Counted from the first letter of the stretch, positions 46,129 to 55,353 are shown. The stretch is DNA of 64,000 bases from Deltaproteobacteria bacterium (GCA_016219185.1 JACRBZ010000061.1:23256-87255), one strand, 5' to 3'. Notes: generated from the letters alone by a model not told the origin. A program made the numbers and translations.

Positions 46129-47499
46129 ATGCCGCCCAATTCCCGTCTGATTTCCTTAAGCGTTCTTAACGAAGTGGACCAGGACAAAAAAACCCTGGAT
46201 CAGATTCTGGATGCCACGTTTGCACGAATCGGAAATCTGCCGCAGCGGGAGAAAAACCTTATTTTCACCATTGTTTATGGAGTATTGCGGCATCGAAACC
46301 GCCTGGATTGGATTCTTGGCCATTTTTCCAGGACCGGACTGAACAAACTGGATTCGGAAGTGCTCAACATCCTCAGGATCGGTCTGTTTCAGGTGGTCCA
46401 TCTCACCCGCATCCCCACGTCCGCCGCCGTCAATACTGCCGTTGATCTGGCCAAAACCCTGAAAAAACCGTGGCTGGTAAAATTCGTCAACGCTGTTTTG
46501 CGCTCTGCAGTAAGTAGATACCCGGAGCTATCCCCTCCGGACATGGAAAATGATCCGGTTTCGGCAATTTCCATCGAAAAATCCATGCCCCAGTGGCTGA
46601 TCAGCCGATGGGTTTCCCGATTCGGCACATCCCAGACCTTGTTGCTCTGCGACATCATCAATACCATTCCGCCCCTTACCCTTCGGGTCAACACCCTTAA
46701 AACAACCCGAAGCGACCTTCTGGAATCCGGGGGCATTCATGGCCGTTGCGTGGAACCGACCGTCCATGGTCCGGATGGCATCCGGATGGACCATCCGGAA
46801 GACCCGGTCACCTCACCAATTGCCTCAATGAAAGGATTCAGGGAAGGGTTTTTTCAGGTACAGGACGAAGCGGCCCAGCTTGTCACGCTGCTTCTGGACC
46901 CTAAGCCCGGAGAAACCGTGATGGACGCCTGTGCCGGCATGGGCGGAAAAACCGGCCACATTGCCCAGGAAATGAAAAATACGGGAAAAATTCTGGCCCT
47001 GGACATCAGCCCGGACAAGCTCGAAAAAATTCCCCTGGAAATGAGCCGTCTGGGAATATCCATCGTGGAAACCCGGGTGCATGATCTTGGCCGGCCCCCG
47101 GACACCAGCCTGATCGCAACATTCGACCGGGTGCTTCTGGATGCTCCCTGTTCGGGCCTTGGCGTCCTTCGCCGCAACCCGGACATCAAATGGCGGGCAT
47201 CGCCGGATCGACTGGAGCGCTGCCGGACCCGGCAGATCGGTTTTCTGGATCACGTCTCGCGGTTTGTCAGACCTTCCGGTGTTCTGGTCTATGCGGTTTG
47301 CAGCATGGAACCCGAAGAAAATGAAGCCGTGGTGGCGGCGTTTTTGCGTGATCATTCAGAATTTTCGGTTGAAAAAAGCCCTGCGGGGCTATCCCCCCAA
47401 ATCCGTTCCCTGATGAATCCCGAAGGGCATCTGAGAACATTTCCGCATCTTCACGCCATGGACGGTTTTTTCGCCGTCCGTTTCAGAAGATGCGCCTGA
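46129..47499 (+). CDS. rsmB: 16S rRNA (cytosine-967-C5) methyltransferase
   Basis: A 456-aa RsmB/Sun protein. The N-terminal NusB-like RNA-binding domain (about 1-140) is followed by the methyltransferase domain: SAM site MDACAGMGGKTGHIAQ, the catalytic PCSG in LLDAPCSGLGVLRRNP, and the second Cys in YAVCSMEPEENE. It methylates C967 of 16S rRNA with SAM. Its place after def-fmt is the common bacterial order. Confidence 0.93.
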   Translation: MPPNSRLISLSVLNEVDQDKKTLDQILDATFARIGNLPQREKNLIFTIVYGVLRHRNRLDWILGHFSRTGLNKLDSEVLNILRIGLFQVVHLTRIPTSAAVNTAVDLAKTLKKPWLVKFVNAVLRSAVSRYPELSPPDMENDPVSAISIEKSMPQWLISRWVSRFGTSQTLLLCDIINTIPPLTLRVNTLKTTRSDLLESGGIHGRCVEPTVHGPDGIRMDHPEDPVTSPIASMKGFREGFFQVQDEAAQLVTLLLDPKPGETVMDACAGMGGKTGHIAQEMKNTGKILALDISPDKLEKIPLEMSRLGISIVETRVHDLGRPPDTSLIATFDRVLLDAPCSGLGVLRRNPDIKWRASPDRLERCRTRQIGFLDHVSRFVRPSGVLVYAVCSMEPEENEAVVAAFLRDHSEFSVEKSPAGLSPQIRSLMNPEGHLRTFPHLHAMDGFFAVRFRRCA

Positions 47500-47515
47500 T
47501 CCAGGAGCAATTAAA

Positions 47516-48526
47516 ATGACCATTTTGGTTACCGGCGGCGCCGGCTATATCGGCAGTCATGCCTGCGTGGAGCTTCTTGCCGCCGGCTATCCGGTGGTTG
47601 TGGTGGACAACCTGTCCAACAGCAAGGTGGAATCCCTGAAACGGGTTCAGCGCATTGCCGGAAAATCACTGGTATTTCACCAGGTGGACCTGAGAGACAA
47701 AGATGCGCTCTCGGCTGTCTTTGACGCCTCCGACATACAGGCCGTGATTCACTTTGCCGGCTTCAAAGCCGTGGGGGAATCCGTTTCATTTCCGCTCCGC
47801 TATTATCAGAACAATATCACGGCAACCCTTGTCCTTTGCGAAGTCATGAAGAGCCACGGGGTCAAGGACCTGGTGTTCAGCTCATCCGCCACGGTTTACG
47901 GAGATCCGCATTGCGTTCCGGTTACCGAGGATTTCCCCCTTCATGCCACCAACCCTTACGGCCGCACCAAGTGGATGATCGAGGAAATCCTGAAGGACAT
48001 TCATGCCTCGGATCCTGCCTGGAATATCGCCCTGCTTCGCTATTTCAACCCGGTGGGCGCGCATGAAAGCGGGCAGATCGGCGAGGATCCCAACGGCATT
48101 CCGAGCAATCTTTTGCCCTATATCACGCAGGTGGGAGTGGGAAAACTAAAGGAGTTGAAGGTATTCGGTAATGATTACCCTACCCCGGACGGCACCGGTG
48201 TCCGGGACTTCATTCATGTGGTGGATCTGGCTGTCGGCCACATTCATGCGCTGAACAAACTTGCCGAAAATCCGGGAATCGTCACCTTCAATCTCGGCAC
48301 CGGAAGGGGCTACAGCGTCCTGGAAATGGTCAAGGCATTTGAAACAGCCAGCGGCAGGCGCATTCCCTACCGGATCATGGACCGCAGACCCGGAGATGTG
48401 GCCAGCAGCTACGCGGATCCTTCCAGGGCGCAAAGGGAAATGGGCTGGACCACCCGGCGATTTCTTGACGATATCTGCCGGGATGCCTGGAAATGGCAGT
48501 CCCGGAACCCGAACGGATACGATTGA
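47516..48526 (+). CDS. galE: UDP-glucose 4-epimerase
   Basis: A 336-aa SDR-type epimerase of normal length. The NAD site is TGGAGYIGS (6-14), the catalytic residues are S124, Y148 and K152 (SSSATVYG, NPYGRTKWM), and family markers FKAVGES, RYFNPVGAH and PDGTGVRDFIHV follow. It interconverts UDP-glucose and UDP-galactose for envelope polysaccharides. It starts 16 bp after rsmB. Confidence 0.93.
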   Translation: MTILVTGGAGYIGSHACVELLAAGYPVVVVDNLSNSKVESLKRVQRIAGKSLVFHQVDLRDKDALSAVFDASDIQAVIHFAGFKAVGESVSFPLRYYQNNITATLVLCEVMKSHGVKDLVFSSSATVYGDPHCVPVTEDFPLHATNPYGRTKWMIEEILKDIHASDPAWNIALLRYFNPVGAHESGQIGEDPNGIPSNLLPYITQVGVGKLKELKVFGNDYPTPDGTGVRDFIHVVDLAVGHIHALNKLAENPGIVTFNLGTGRGYSVLEMVKAFETASGRRIPYRIMDRRPGDVASSYADPSRAQREMGWTTRRFLDDICRDAWKWQSRNPNGYD

Positions 48527-48659
48527 GCGTGTTTGTGTTGACACCCGATCCGTGAATGGATATTTATTCTGATCAGGAGTCTGGGGCCGGAATAGTGATC
48601 GGCAATCCCTTTGACCTCCCCCTGTGAAAAAGGGAGAAATAACAATTTCATGCTTCGTT

Positions 48660-48675
48660 GTGACCGTAAGGTCAC
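48660..48675 (+). promoter_or_regulatory. Small hairpin with GTAA loop in the leader of the 114-aa-type gene
   Basis: GTGACC-GTAA-GGTCAC forms a perfect 6-bp stem with a tetraloop, seven bases before the GGAGG. It could modulate translation or be an ordinary 5' stabilising hairpin. Confidence 0.3.
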
Positions 48676-48699
48676 GACTGTTGGAGGATGGTTCGTGCT

Positions 48700-49032
48700 A
48701 TGACAGGTGAAAATGATATCGTTTTAATCTATTTTGAAGACAAACCCTTGGTTTTTGCCAGAATAGAGGATATTACAGAAGACTATAAACCCGGCTGGAA
48801 TCACGTCAAGCTGCTCCTTCTGCAGACTCCCCTTCAAACCGTCACCTGGATTCTGAGAAACGCCTATATTGATGGCGATCCGTTTACAATGGATGGAAAA
48901 AAAGTGCGGCTCGAAAAAATAGTCTGCCCGGAAGAACCCGAGGAAAAGGTTCCCGACACCGAAGCCGTAACGGAATCCAAACCCGTGGCCAGCCCCAAGG
49001 TCATCTCGTTTTCCGATTTCAAAAAAAAATGA
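48700..49032 (+). CDS. Hypothetical protein, about 110 residues
   Basis: A small acidic protein (110 aa from ATG 48700; 114 from ATG 48688). GGAGG at 48683-48687 touches the first ATG, so the second is preferred. The first 80 residues form an alternating hydrophobic pattern (IVLIYFEDKPLVFARIEDI, WNHVKLLLLQTPLQTVTWIL) that could be a beta-barrel or strand-rich domain; the tail is charged and ends KVISFSDFKKK. No family is recognised. It precedes a DUF355 protein and a LonB-like protease by short gaps, so it may share their transcript. Confidence 0.7.
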   Translation: MTGENDIVLIYFEDKPLVFARIEDITEDYKPGWNHVKLLLLQTPLQTVTWILRNAYIDGDPFTMDGKKVRLEKIVCPEEPEEKVPDTEAVTESKPVASPKVISFSDFKKK

Positions 49033-49048
49033 AGCAAGGGAGAGAAAG

Positions 49049-49534
49049 ATGGAACTTAAAACCGTGGCAATTGAAAATCCCGATGGACTCAACCTGATAC
49101 TGGGGCAGTCCCATTTCATCAAAACCGTTGAAGACATTCATGAAGCCATGGTGAATGCCGTGCCCATGGCCAGATTCGGACTGGCTTTCTGTGAAGCCTC
49201 GGACGCCTGTCTGGTCAGGTATTCGGGCACGGATGAAGCGCTGACAGGGCTGGCTCAAAGGAATGCGCTCAACCTTGCCGCCGGACACAGCTTCATCATT
49301 TTCATGAAAGATCTCTTTCCGGTCAATGTCTTGAATGCCATCAAGAACGTTCCGGAGGTGTGTCGCATTTTTTGCGCAACCGCCAATCCGGTTGAGGTGA
49401 TTGTTGCGGAAACCACGCTGGGAAGAGGGATTTTAGGCGTTATCGACGGGTTTGCCTCAAAAGGTATCGAAACAGCCGATGATATTCACCATCGCAAGGA
49501 TCTTCTGCGAAAATTCGGATATAAACTCGGATGA
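49049..49534 (+). CDS. DUF355/adenosine-specific kinase-like protein
   Basis: A 161-aa protein matching the DUF355 family, known as adenosine-specific kinase-like from an archaeal structure. Family pieces are NLILGQSHFIKTVEDIHEA, FGLAFCEASDACLVRYSG and GHSFIIFMKDLFPVNVLNAI, then TANPVEVIVAETTLGRGILG. The true activity in bacteria is not settled. Its last four bases overlap the start of the protease gene (ATGA). Confidence 0.82.
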   Translation: MELKTVAIENPDGLNLILGQSHFIKTVEDIHEAMVNAVPMARFGLAFCEASDACLVRYSGTDEALTGLAQRNALNLAAGHSFIIFMKDLFPVNVLNAIKNVPEVCRIFCATANPVEVIVAETTLGRGILGVIDGFASKGIETADDIHHRKDLLRKFGYKLG

Positions 49535-51960
49535 CGGCTGAATTGACCGCAGACGAGCTGCGGGGCGTCTGCGGCGTGGAGATGTTTCAGTTTACCGACA
49601 CTTCCGAACTGGACCCGCTGGATGAAGTCATCGGCCAGGAGCGGGCTGTTCAGGCCATTGATTTTGGCCTGAACATGAAAAGCCCCGGGTATAATATCTT
49701 TGTTACCGGCATTGCGGGCACGGGCAAATCGACCATTGTCAAAGAGATCATCGGTAAATTTGCCGCAGAGCTTCCGGCTCCCGATGACTGGTGCATGGTC
49801 AATAATTTCAAGGATGAATACTGCCCCAAGGCCATCAGGATTCCTTCGGGAAAGGCGGTTTCGTTCAGTAAATCCATTCACCGGCTGATCGACGATTTAA
49901 AGACGGAGCTTCCAAAGGCCTTTGAAAGCAAGCTGGCACAGGACAAAATTTCGGAAATTCAGAACGCGTTCGTGGATCAGCAGAAAGCCCTGCTGGAGAA
50001 AGTTGAAGTTTCCGCGAACCAGAAACAGATCCGGATCAGCAGGGATGAATCCGGGTACCAGCCCGTTCCTTACAAGAACGGCAAACCGGTCTCGGAAGAG
50101 GAATTCCAGGCATTTTCCCTGGAAATCCAGTCTGAAATCGAAGAAAATCTTCGAAAGGTTCAAATCGAACTCGAAGCCGCGCTTCGGGAAATCAACAAAC
50201 TCAACCAGATCATCGATGAACGGGTGGAGGCCTACATGGAAGAGGTCACGCGCCGTCTGCTTCAGGACCGGCTTCAGCCCCTTCAAGACCCGTACATCGG
50301 CAATGATGACATTCTTTCCTTCCTTCAGGCCCTTGAAGACGACGTGGTTGAAAACCTGGATCGCTTTGTGACCTTTCCAGGGGAGGATAAGGACAGTCCG
50401 GACGATGCCGAATCCGATCATGACGCCGCCTCCTTTTTTCTGCGATACCGCGTCAATATTCTGGTTGAACAGAAATCGGAAAAAGGCGCGCCGGTTATTT
50501 TCGAAACCAACCCCACTTACTCAAATGTCATCGGCCGTATTGAAAAACGCGCTTACATGGGAGCCGTTACAACGGATTTTACGCTGGTGCAGGCAGGCGC
50601 GCTCCTTAAAGCCTGCGGCGGATATCTGATGATGGAGATCGAGCCGCTTCTCTTGAACCCTAATGTCTGGGATGCCCTGAAACGCTCGCTTCAGAACAAA
50701 TCCCTGTCCATCGAAGATGTGCCGTCGGATGCGGGATCTCAATCGGCATCGCTTCGGCCGGAGCTGATTCCGCTGGAGGTAAAGGTCATCCTGCTCGGCA
50801 ACTATGAGATGTTTGAATCGCTTCAAAATTTTGATTTCAAATTCAACAAGATCTTCCGGGTCCGGGCGGATTTTGATGATGAGGTGGCCCTGAATTCCGA
50901 TTCCATTCAAAAATATGCCCGGTTTATTGCAAGGATCTGCAAGGCTGAAAAACTGCTTCCGTTTACGCCGGATGCGGTTGCGGCGGTCGTCGAGTACGGC
51001 AAGCAATCCATCGCGGACAAAACCCGGCTATCGCTTCGCTTCGGCCCGATCGTGGCGCTTTTGAAGGAAGCGGACTACTGGGCGCAAAAAGACGCGTCCC
51101 CCCGCGTTACCGGCGGTTATGTGTCCCGGGCATTGAATGAATACTGGTTCCGCTATAACCTTTACGAAGAAAAAATCCATGAATCCTATATGGATGGGAC
51201 GGTTCTTCTGGATGTTACGGGTTCGGTCAGCGGTCAGGTCAATGCGCTGGCCGTGTATCAGATCGGCGATATCTCCTTTGGCCGCCCTTCCCGGATCACG
51301 GCCGAAACCTTTATGGGAAAATCCGGCGTCATCAATATCGAAAGAGAGACCCATTTAAGCGGGAGTGCCCACGACAAGGGGGTCCTGATCCTGTCGGGAT
51401 ATCTGGGAAAAACCTTTGCCCAGCTTTATCCCCTGAGCCTGACCATCAGCATTGCATTTGAACAGAACTACGGCGTGATCGACGGTGACAGCGCCTCCTC
51501 CTCGGAGCTTTATGCCGTTATTTCAAGCTTATCCGATGTTCCCATTTTTCAGGGCATTGCCGTGACCGGTTCGGTCAACCAGAAGGGAGAAATTCAGGCC
51601 ATCGGCGACGTGAATGAAAAAATCGAAGGGTTTTACGATGTCTGCAAAACCCGGGGATTGACCAGCCGCCAGGGCGTGATGATTCCGGCCGCCAATGTGA
51701 ACAACCTGATGCTGAAACCGGAAGTCGTGGAAGCGGTCAGGCAAAATCTCTTTCACGTCTATCCGGTATCGACCATTTCTGAAGGAATCGAGATTTTAAC
51801 CGGGATGCCCGCCGGAACGACTGATTCGAAGGGTATTTATCCGGAAACAACCGTCTATGGAAGGGTTCAGATCAAACTGAAAACATTTTTAAAGCGATCC
51901 ATGGCGTTCAGTCATCCCCAGAGGGCACCGCATGCGCCGGTTTTTTATCCAGAGTCATAG
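49531..51960 (+). CDS. LonB-like ATP-dependent serine protease
   Basis: An 809-aa AAA+ protease. Walker A is GIAGTGKS (60-67). A long coiled-coil insertion around 130-260 splits the ATPase module, as in this proteobacterial Lon-like group. The C-terminal S16 protease domain has the Ser-Lys dyad S654 (DGDSAS) and K697 (DVNEKIEG), 43 residues apart as in E. coli Lon. It degrades damaged or regulatory proteins in the cytoplasm. It overlaps the DUF355 gene by 4 bp and rsmE by 29 bp, so the three are tightly packed. Confidence 0.9.
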   Translation: MTAELTADELRGVCGVEMFQFTDTSELDPLDEVIGQERAVQAIDFGLNMKSPGYNIFVTGIAGTGKSTIVKEIIGKFAAELPAPDDWCMVNNFKDEYCPKAIRIPSGKAVSFSKSIHRLIDDLKTELPKAFESKLAQDKISEIQNAFVDQQKALLEKVEVSANQKQIRISRDESGYQPVPYKNGKPVSEEEFQAFSLEIQSEIEENLRKVQIELEAALREINKLNQIIDERVEAYMEEVTRRLLQDRLQPLQDPYIGNDDILSFLQALEDDVVENLDRFVTFPGEDKDSPDDAESDHDAASFFLRYRVNILVEQKSEKGAPVIFETNPTYSNVIGRIEKRAYMGAVTTDFTLVQAGALLKACGGYLMMEIEPLLLNPNVWDALKRSLQNKSLSIEDVPSDAGSQSASLRPELIPLEVKVILLGNYEMFESLQNFDFKFNKIFRVRADFDDEVALNSDSIQKYARFIARICKAEKLLPFTPDAVAAVVEYGKQSIADKTRLSLRFGPIVALLKEADYWAQKDASPRVTGGYVSRALNEYWFRYNLYEEKIHESYMDGTVLLDVTGSVSGQVNALAVYQIGDISFGRPSRITAETFMGKSGVINIERETHLSGSAHDKGVLILSGYLGKTFAQLYPLSLTISIAFEQNYGVIDGDSASSSELYAVISSLSDVPIFQGIAVTGSVNQKGEIQAIGDVNEKIEGFYDVCKTRGLTSRQGVMIPAANVNNLMLKPEVVEAVRQNLFHVYPVSTISEGIEILTGMPAGTTDSKGIYPETTVYGRVQIKLKTFLKRSMAFSHPQRAPHAPVFYPES

Positions 51961-52717
51961 CCTTTCCGGCGATAGCCCGGTCATCACCGGCGATGACGCC
52001 GGTCATATCCGGAACGTTCTCAGACTCAAAATCGGAGATGAGATCGAGCTGATAGACGGCACTGGCCTGGAATGCGACGCCCGGATTGTCCGAATGTCTG
52101 CCGGGAAGGTGGATGTATCGATCCTCGGCCGCCGCTTTTCGGAGTCCCGGTCCACGCTTCGCCTGATTATCGCCCAGGCGGTGCTGAAAGACAATAAGCC
52201 GGATGGCATTATCCGACAGATCACAGAACTGGGCATCCACGAATGGGTCCCCTTTGCCGCGCACCGCTCGGTTCCGGTTCTGAATGCCCAGCGGATCCGT
52301 ACCCGCAAGGATCGATGGGAGAAAATCGCCATCGAAGCCCTCAAACAATGCCGGCGTAGCAGGCTCCTTAAAATATCCGATCTGATGACTTTTGATGCGA
52401 TGCTCGCCTATGGCCGGGATTGCGATATTAAACTGATATTCTGGGAAGATGAAGCGCCATCCAAACCGTTTGAATTGCCCGATGCGAATGCCGGTTCCGT
52501 TCAGAGCGTCATGGCGATTATCGGACCCGAAGGCGGTTTTACGCCGGAAGAAATCACCGCCGCCAGAGCCAACGGCTACACGACCGTATCCCTGGGGCCC
52601 CGCATATTAAAGGCCGATACGGCAACCCTTGCCGTCAGCACCTTGCTGCAATACGGGTATGGCGACATGAGACCTTCAATGCCATCCGCCCTCCCCTTCC
52701 AAACGGACGATCAATAA
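51932..52717 (+). CDS. rsmE: 16S rRNA (uracil-1498-N3) methyltransferase
   Basis: A 261-aa SPOUT-class enzyme. N-terminal PUA-like region with GDDAGHIRNVLRLKIGDEIE; C-terminal knot with IIGPEGGFTPEEI and SLGPRILKADTATLA, the SAM-binding signature. It starts inside the protease gene (29-bp overlap) with MRRFFIQSHSL, the usual family start. Confidence 0.94.
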   Translation: MRRFFIQSHSLSGDSPVITGDDAGHIRNVLRLKIGDEIELIDGTGLECDARIVRMSAGKVDVSILGRRFSESRSTLRLIIAQAVLKDNKPDGIIRQITELGIHEWVPFAAHRSVPVLNAQRIRTRKDRWEKIAIEALKQCRRSRLLKISDLMTFDAMLAYGRDCDIKLIFWEDEAPSKPFELPDANAGSVQSVMAIIGPEGGFTPEEITAARANGYTTVSLGPRILKADTATLAVSTLLQYGYGDMRPSMPSALPFQTDDQ

Positions 52718-52813
52718 GGAGAATTTACCCTTTTCAATTCAGGATATTATGAAACAGCCGAATTTTTTGTTGACAAAACACCTGCCATTCAATATAAATC
52801 GACGTGTTTGGAG

Positions 52814-52886
52814 GCCGAGGTAGCTCAGTCGGTAGAGCAGGGGACTGAAAATCCCCGTGTGGGCGGTTCGATTCCGCCCCTCGGCA
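52814..52886 (+). tRNA. tRNA-Phe (anticodon GAA)
   Basis: A 73-nt cloverleaf: acceptor GCCGAGG with CCTCGGC, D arm GCTCAGTCGGTAGAGC, anticodon loop ACTGAAAATC giving GAA, and T arm GGTTCGATTCC. The CCA is not encoded (CTTG follows the discriminator A). It is the boundary between the housekeeping block and the accessory region. Confidence 0.95.
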
Positions 52887-52897
52887 CTTGAAAAATC

Positions 52898-52932
52898 AAG
52901 GGGTTATGGCTAAATGCTGTAACCCTTTTTTT
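52898..52932 (+). terminator. Terminator after tRNA-Phe
   Basis: GGGTTA (52901-52906) pairs with TAACCC (52920-52925) and is followed directly by a run of seven or more T. Confidence 0.65.
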
Positions 52933-53075
52933 ATTGTCATGCGTTTTTGTCCCCACCCTGTCCCCATTTTCAATCCAATGGGTAAAAACTATCCATGCAA
53001 AAAAACAGGACAAAAAGAAAACCCCGCATCGATGCTTTGTGACAGGGGTCAGAATTCGGGCGGGGTGATCCGGTG

Positions 53076-53549
53076 TCAGGCCGGTGGTGTCAGGCCATAA
53101 TGTGCAATAAGCGCCGCCTCGATCTTCTTACCGGTATTTCCTTCAACCTTCAGCCAATCCATCAACCATCCTGGAACCCGCGCGCCCTGAAGCGGTACCC
53201 GTTTGATTTTTGTCTTTACAGCCGGACGGCCGGCGCCTTCTCGGGAACCGCCGCGGCCTGTCTTTGGTGCATTTTGTGATAACTCAGCATCGCCACGGGG
53301 ATTGATTGCAAAGTAATAATTTCCGGCGCCATCAGGAATCATCATTTCCTTTTCCTGCTCGGTGGAGCTTGCCGGGTGAAAATGCCTTGTTAAAAAATAT
53401 TTTCCAGACTTTGCCAGTGCAAGAATTTCAGCATCAAAAACTGCCTTGCTCAGCCCAAAAAGCTTCACTCGCAAGTCAGATAATAAAATGGGCGTTCCTG
53501 GATGTTTCCGGATTTCTGCCTGTATGGCCTGAAGCAGTTTATTATTCAT
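53076..53549 (-). CDS. Hypothetical protein, paralogue of the AT-hook protein at 56387
   Basis: A 157-aa protein with no family I know. It shares with 56387-56959 the N-terminus (LLQAIQAEIRKHPGTPILLS), the motif RHFHPASST, a YYFAINPRGDA segment and the C-terminus (VPGWLMDWLKVEGNTGKKIE, LTPP). The N-terminal 80 residues look like a helical domain, perhaps winged helix; the middle is basic (GGSREGAGRPAVKTKIKR), an AT-hook-like linker that could bind DNA. It is the first gene after the tRNA-Phe. Role unknown. Confidence 0.75.
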   Translation of the reverse strand: MNNKLLQAIQAEIRKHPGTPILLSDLRVKLFGLSKAVFDAEILALAKSGKYFLTRHFHPASSTEQEKEMMIPDGAGNYYFAINPRGDAELSQNAPKTGRGGSREGAGRPAVKTKIKRVPLQGARVPGWLMDWLKVEGNTGKKIEAALIAHYGLTPPA

Positions 53550-54106
53550 TGTACCCTCGTTTGAATTTTGTAATTACGTTAATCACTCAATAAATCATTA
53601 TTGATTAATGTCAATACAAAATTCATAAATGAGAAAGATATCGGTGCGGAAATCAATATAAACACGGGATTTATGCAATAGACTCGCTGTAGTGCCCCTG
53701 GTGATGAGCTAAGGCATGGGTAAATGCAATCCTATGGCTGATTTACGGGGTTCTGATGCAAAACAATGAACATCCGATAGTTGCGGGTTCAGATACGCCG
53801 CCATGGTGAGTTTCAACCGGGTTGAAATCAGGATTGTTTGACATTATCAGTCCACTGTTGTAATTTATTTTCAAGGCTGGACAAAGTGATACGGTTCCCC
53901 GACGTGCTAATGTCGGAAAGATGCTCACTTGTTCAGCGCTCAATTGAAGCCTGCGGGCGGGACGGACACTGGCGTGGACAATTTTGTCGAGGTCAGATCC
54001 CCCCTTATAGACGCAGGCTTCTCAAAGCCGTCCGTGGTTCCTCTCATCTTGGGCAATTGTAGCCCTCTGGTCATGAACCAATCACGGCTTGTTTATCATT
54101 CTTTAC
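53550..54106. other. Non-coding interval downstream of the first accessory gene
   Basis: No convincing gene was found. The interval has an AT-rich part next to the 53549 start (likely that gene's promoter region) and the near-palindrome TTTCAACCGGGTTGAAA near 53813. A plus-strand terminator follows at 54107, so a plus-strand transcript, perhaps a small RNA, may cross this interval. Confidence 0.3.
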
Positions 54107-54167
54107 AGAAGGCTCTGAACCCCGGGCTTCTACCCTGGGTAAAATCAGAGCCTTTCTGTTTTTTTAA
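54107..54167 (+). terminator. Strong stem-loop with T-run
   Basis: AGAAGGCTCTGA (54107-54118) pairs with TCAGAGCCTTTCT (54145-54157, one extra T), followed by GTTTTTTTAA. It implies a plus-strand transcript ending here, although no plus-strand gene was recognised upstream. Confidence 0.6.
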
Positions 54168-54319
54168 TCCGCCAATTAATGCAGGGTATCCGGCAAATTC
54201 TCCGAATCTGAACCCGCTTTAGATTTTCCAGCCCGGCCATCCTGGATGATTCTAACCCGGTTCACGAAGTCTGTCAGGCGCCAACCTCGGGCATGGGTGA
54301 AGGGGTTTGGACGGGTAAA

Positions 54320-54365
54320 AATAAAGAACCCGCTCTCACAGGATCATGAGGACGGGTTCTTTATT
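54320..54365 (-). terminator. Perfect 13-bp stem-loop, probable terminator of the rha transcript
   Basis: AATAAAGAACCCG (54320-54332) pairs with CGGGTTCTTTATT (54353-54365). On the minus strand it is followed by TTTTACCC, which fits termination downstream of rha. Confidence 0.6.
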
Positions 54366-54456
54366 CAGGGTGCGCCGGTCAAGATCAAAATATTGCTGAA
54401 TGCGCCCGCTCCAACTCATTTGAAATACACTCGAGCAACCAAGTGGTCGAGATGAT

Positions 54457-55071
54457 CTATCTGGCGTTATCCAGGGCTGCAAGCTGCAACTTCAGAATGG
54501 CTTCAGTATATCGGGGGGCCTTCATAATCAAGTAGTCCAGTAGAACCGCAAATTCTTCAGCCTCATAGAACATTGATTTTCGAAGCGCCATTGTAGTACG
54601 GTTCAATCGAACGCCTGTTTCTTCGTATTTGCTTTCAAGCCGTTTGTAAAGTTCCCGGTGCAAGGTTTCTGCTGCAAGCCATGGGCGCTCTTGATGATAG
54701 CCAAAATCAGTAACCGGGCACCCGTGATTATCCGGGACCGGAGCGACGGGGCAGTTATCTAATTCCGCCTTCAAATTTTTAAAGCGCATCTTGTCAAACC
54801 AATTTGTGAACATGGATATTTTGTCACAGATTGCATCAGTCTTCCGGAAACTATGCGCCAGGAAGAGAAAGCCATCTCGATTCATCCGGTAATGCTTACG
54901 GCCAGCATCTTCCACCAGTAGAAACTTTTCAGGATCAAATTTTTTTCGGATTGTTTCCAGGACGTCCTTGTGACGTTTTCCGAACTTATCAGCGATTTCA
55001 AGGGATGTGACTGTGACACGGTCATAGTTTCTGAATTTCGGTGTGATGGTCTGCTGTTCTTGATTCGTCAT
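54457..55071 (-). CDS. Rha family phage regulatory protein
   Basis: A 204-aa protein whose N-terminal 110 residues match the Rha domain (TVTSLEIADKFGKRHKDVLE onward, YRMNRDGFLFLAHSF). Such proteins occur in temperate phages and islands and regulate growth or lysogeny; mechanism unclear. The C-terminal part (about 120-204) is helical and unlike known domains. Its ATG overlaps the stop of a 38-aa ORF (TCATGA), so its translation is probably coupled to that ORF, and both lie behind a structured leader. Confidence 0.85.
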   Translation of the reverse strand: MTNQEQQTITPKFRNYDRVTVTSLEIADKFGKRHKDVLETIRKKFDPEKFLLVEDAGRKHYRMNRDGFLFLAHSFRKTDAICDKISMFTNWFDKMRFKNLKAELDNCPVAPVPDNHGCPVTDFGYHQERPWLAAETLHRELYKRLESKYEETGVRLNRTTMALRKSMFYEAEEFAVLLDYLIMKAPRYTEAILKLQLAALDNAR

Positions 55072-55184
55072 GACATCACCTCCCCGGCCTGAAGGCAGAC
55101 AACCGACATCAAAGGTTGGATAATTGGGATAGGCAGAGGAAGCAGGAAAAGAAGGGTTAAAGCGGTGGTGCAGGCTGTGTTCAT
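55068..55184 (-). CDS. 38-aa hydrophobic leader-like peptide upstream of rha
   Basis: ATG 55184 is preceded by a perfect GGAGG five bases upstream. The 38 codons include a hydrophobic run (LTLLFLLPLPIPIIQPL) that could span a membrane, three Cys, and a stop sharing bases with the rha ATG. It is too short to name. Good ribosome binding site and overlap argue that it is translated. Confidence 0.55.
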   Translation of the reverse strand: MNTACTTALTLLFLLPLPIPIIQPLMSVVCLQAGEVMS

Positions 55185-55194
55185 GTGTACCTCC

Positions 55195-55279
55195 AAAATA
55201 AAAAGCGCGCCGTAGCCCCCCTGAGTTCTTTCAAACTCCGCCGGTCTTTCGATCCCGGTCAGGCATAGCGCGCATTTTG
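55195..55279 (-). ncRNA. Structured leader RNA with two GAAA-tetraloop hairpins and a U-run
   Basis: On the minus strand, GCGCGC (55268-55273) pairs with GCGCGC (55205-55210), extended by AAAA with the terminal TTTT. Inside are two hairpins: CCGG...CCGG, where UC-GAAA-GA closes a GAAA tetraloop, and GAGUUU-GAAA-GAACUC. The helix is followed by TTTTTATTTT and then the GGAGG of the 38-aa ORF. The layout looks like an attenuator or riboswitch-type element; no known Rfam class was recognised. Confidence 0.5.
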
Positions 55280-55353
55280 ATTTTTCGAAAAGGCATAAAA
55301 CAAAAATACCAGAAATGACGGATCTGGTGTCCGGAAAGATTTAGGGTGCTCCA

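Noticed and set aside
52825..53013. Minus-strand 62-aa frame ending RGGIEPPTRGFSVPCSTD
   Set aside because: It is the antisense translation of tRNA-Phe and flanking DNA; this peptide is a well-known false annotation across genomes.
53929..54222. Plus-strand 97-aa frame
   Set aside because: It runs straight through a strong terminator stem-loop and has no recognisable domain.
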